64,000 nt of DNA from Tubiluchus corallicola (taxonomy: Eukaryota; Priapulida; Priapulimorpha; Priapulimorphida; Tubiluchidae). The notes beneath the pieces are model-generated. The model worked only from the letters and a program-made list of their open reading frames with translations, was not told the DNA's origin and did not search any database. A program made the translations under genes and the position numbers. Positions 63,601-64,000 of the stretch are shown piece after piece. The stretch's first letter is position 1; every line of letters begins with the position of its first letter. The DNA is taken from positions 248,001-312,000 of the forward strand of contig JAQGDQ010000096.1 in assembly GCA_030141605.1 (NCBI GenBank), in the 5' to 3' direction.

Positions 63601-64000
63601 CGGCACCACACCAATAATTAGAAATGCTAAGGTAGCTTTGCTCTCACTGCTGCACAAGGATTTGCCACTGGTACAGACCCTATCCTGGCTATGTTCATAT
63701 ATGCACTGTATGTAAATGTTTTTGTTCTTGTGCTATTAATAAAATAAAATAACATTTCAGAAAATTTCCCAACAGTACCTTCAGTGAGAAAGTTGGTAAT
63801 TTTGGTAATGAAGGCGTAACCGGAAGATTCTCTATAATTTGTTCCCTGTTTTCATAAACTTGATATCCACCTAAACAGCAACAGTTTTTTTTATTTAAAA
63901 TCTTGCAATATCACTGACATGCCAATTTAAATTAAATTATGAATGCAGATATTAACCAGTTTGTTTTTGTTGGATGATTTCACTTTTCTGTTACAACTTT
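51663..64000 (-). CDS. SUN domain-containing protein (SUN1/2-type), C-terminal part
   Basis: SUN proteins sit in the inner nuclear membrane and bind KASH proteins across the perinuclear space to form the LINC complex. Thirteen minus-strand exons join in phase to 500 visible codons: 63957-63987 (tentative), 63779-63870, 63285-63395, 62377-62466, 62005-62135, 61101-61290, 58989-59126, 57987-58118, 56531-56615, 55827-55942, 54566-54733, 52485-52577, 51663-51788. The upstream exons are heptad-like and charged, the lumenal trimerising coiled coil. The SUN domain starts about DIVSEVLAVFAADKTGLVDY and contains GGSIISTRCSETY, PDVHPGQCWAFKGS, SIEHIPKNLSPSG, FVELR-like IVELRITSN and YTCLYRFRVHG. The Cys in QCWAF and in YTCLYRF correspond to the pair reported to brace the cation loop in SUN2. 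Stop TAA at 51663-51665. The nucleoplasmic domain and transmembrane helix lie outside the window. Two TTAA-type MITEs flank exon 58989-59126. Confidence 0.95.
52083..52215. repeat. Three-copy tandem repeat of about 40 bp in the last SUN intron
   Basis: Units of TTATTAACTTTGATTTAGAT followed by TCAAAAGCTTGGACATT, nearly identical between copies. Confidence 0.8.
53003..53114. repeat. Two-copy tandem duplication of 56 bp
   Basis: Copies 53003-53058 and 53059-53114 both run GCACAGC.TC.TAAGATA to TAACCATGTAAGT. Confidence 0.75.
53332..53354 (+). repeat. G-run with quadruplex potential
   Basis: GGTGGGGGGAGGGGGGGGCA in an otherwise AT-rich SUN intron, at the head of a purine-rich stretch reaching about 53600. 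It may mark an old repeat; the nearby open frames are composition artefacts. Confidence 0.6.
53679..54453. mobile_element. Pogo/Tigger-like element, 775 bp, with TA target duplication
   Basis: Begins CAGTCAAACCTCATTATG after TA and ends TATAAAGAGGTTTGACTG before TA, giving near-perfect inverted termini and the TA duplication of Tc1/mariner-superfamily transposons. The interior shows no intact transposase, so it is non-autonomous. A run of 12 C near 53697 sits just inside the left terminus. It shares terminal sequence with the shorter MITEs at 20302 and 24538. Confidence 0.85.
54995..55018. repeat. (ATT)n microsatellite
   Basis: Eight ATT units in the SUN intron between exons 55827-55942 and 54566-54733. 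Confidence 0.85.
55697..55720. repeat. (GCAT)n/(CA)n microsatellite
   Basis: GCATGCATGC grading into a CA run, about 110 bases downstream of the donor of the SUN exon at 55827-55942. Confidence 0.8.
56387..56496. repeat. 32-bp minisatellite, about 3.4 copies
   Basis: Units of TCTCGAGTCATTATG.(T)CAAGTCCAA.TCAAG, 35 bases beyond the donor of the SUN exon 56531-56615. Confidence 0.85.
56934..56972. repeat. GGT/GCG/GTA triplet repeat
   Basis: Compound trinucleotide run (GGTGGT, GGCGGCGGC, GTAGTAGTA) in a SUN intron; composition differs sharply from its surroundings. Confidence 0.75.
57233..57655. mobile_element. MITE of the CACTCATATC-terminus family, longer copy
   Basis: The left end CACTCATATCTTGGTTTCCT and the reverse complement of the right end, CACTCATATCTCGGTTTGCT, form inverted termini of about 20 bp. 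The interior aligns with 26406-26729 but keeps about 90 extra bases. No coding capacity is visible. Confidence 0.8.
58358..58972. mobile_element. TTAA-flanked MITE, copy A
   Basis: The right end CATCCTGTTTTGCTTTAA and the degraded left end TTAAATGAAATGCGGACC are inverted and each includes TTAA, the target of piggyBac-type transposons. It matches copy B (59368-59893) along its length, for example AACAATCTAC, ACAGCGGTAAACTTGAAATT and TTGTGACATAGT. Its right edge lies 16 bases from the donor of SUN exon 58989-59126. Confidence 0.75.
59368..59893. mobile_element. TTAA-flanked MITE, copy B
   Basis: Termini TTAAAGGAAAACTGGACC and TCATCCTGTTTTCCTTTAA are inverted and framed by TTAA. Same orientation and family as copy A, with better-preserved ends. 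It lies 241 bases upstream of the same SUN exon. Non-coding. Confidence 0.78.
60445..60795. mobile_element. hAT-like MITE (351 bp) with 8-bp target duplication
   Basis: Starts CAGGGGTGAGCATC and ends AAAAGTTCACCCCAA. It is flanked by GTCCTGCA (60437-60444) and GTCCTGTA (60796-60803), an 8-bp duplication with one mismatch, typical of hAT elements. The interior contains internal TTCGAATTTGATTCG-type inverted words. No transposase. Confidence 0.8.
61592..61969. mobile_element. DNA-transposon MITE with CAGTAAGTC termini (about 380 bp)
   Basis: The left end CAGTAAGTCGTCGCTTAACG and the reverse complement of the right end, CACTAAGTCCTCGCTTATCG, are closely related inverted termini. TA precedes the left end and TTA follows the right. 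Located in the SUN intron upstream of exon 61101-61290. Confidence 0.72.

Overview
The window is AT-rich nuclear DNA from a metazoan, most likely an invertebrate; I cannot place it more precisely. The evidence is split genes with GT-AG introns of several hundred bases to over 3 kb, animal-type proteins (KDEL receptor, a prenylated G-protein gamma subunit, LUC7L3 with an RS tail, eRF3 with a PAM2 motif, ERLEC1, a SUN-domain protein), and introns filled with DNA-transposon MITEs, LINE fragments and minisatellites. Almost every isolated short open frame here is intron noise. Gene models were rebuilt by matching splice sites, intron phase and family-conserved residues.

Layout. 1024-7815 (-): KDEL receptor, lacking only its short last exon. 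9505-11897 (+): complete three-exon G gamma subunit with a CAAX end, divergent from the KDEL receptor. 12982-15728 (-): unrecognised small membrane protein with a consistent phase chain. 18944-28258 (-): complete LUC7L3-type U1 snRNP-associated splicing factor, 11 coding exons. 28624-43397 (+): complete translation termination GTPase eRF3, 15 coding exons, head to head with LUC7L3 across 365 bp containing an NRF1-like palindrome. 43398-48424: gene-poor, with a decayed L2/CR1-type LINE and a foldback element. 48425-49810 (-): intronless ERLEC1 (ER lectin of ER-associated degradation). 51663 to the right edge (-): SUN-domain protein of the nuclear envelope, with 13 C-terminal exons visible; its start lies beyond the window.

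Functional themes. KDEL receptor and ERLEC1 both act in ER protein handling, LUC7L3 in 5' splice-site choice and eRF3 in stop-codon recognition and NMD. They look like ordinary housekeeping neighbours, not an operon-like system. The most unusual structure is in eRF3 intron 12: a 41-bp minisatellite whose first unit begins at the authentic exon-intron junction, so about 17 further CAG|GTAAG-type donors follow the real one. Other points are a frame-breaking cassette-like exon in the KDEL receptor gene, apparent coding sequence continuing past the LUC7L3 stop to a good splice donor, and two TTAA-flanked MITE copies bracketing one SUN exon.

Mobile elements: pogo/Tigger-like elements with CAGTCAAACCTC-type termini, a CACTCATATC-terminus family, a TTAA-target family, hAT-like elements, and two LINE fragments. 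No tRNA, rRNA or CRISPR array was seen.
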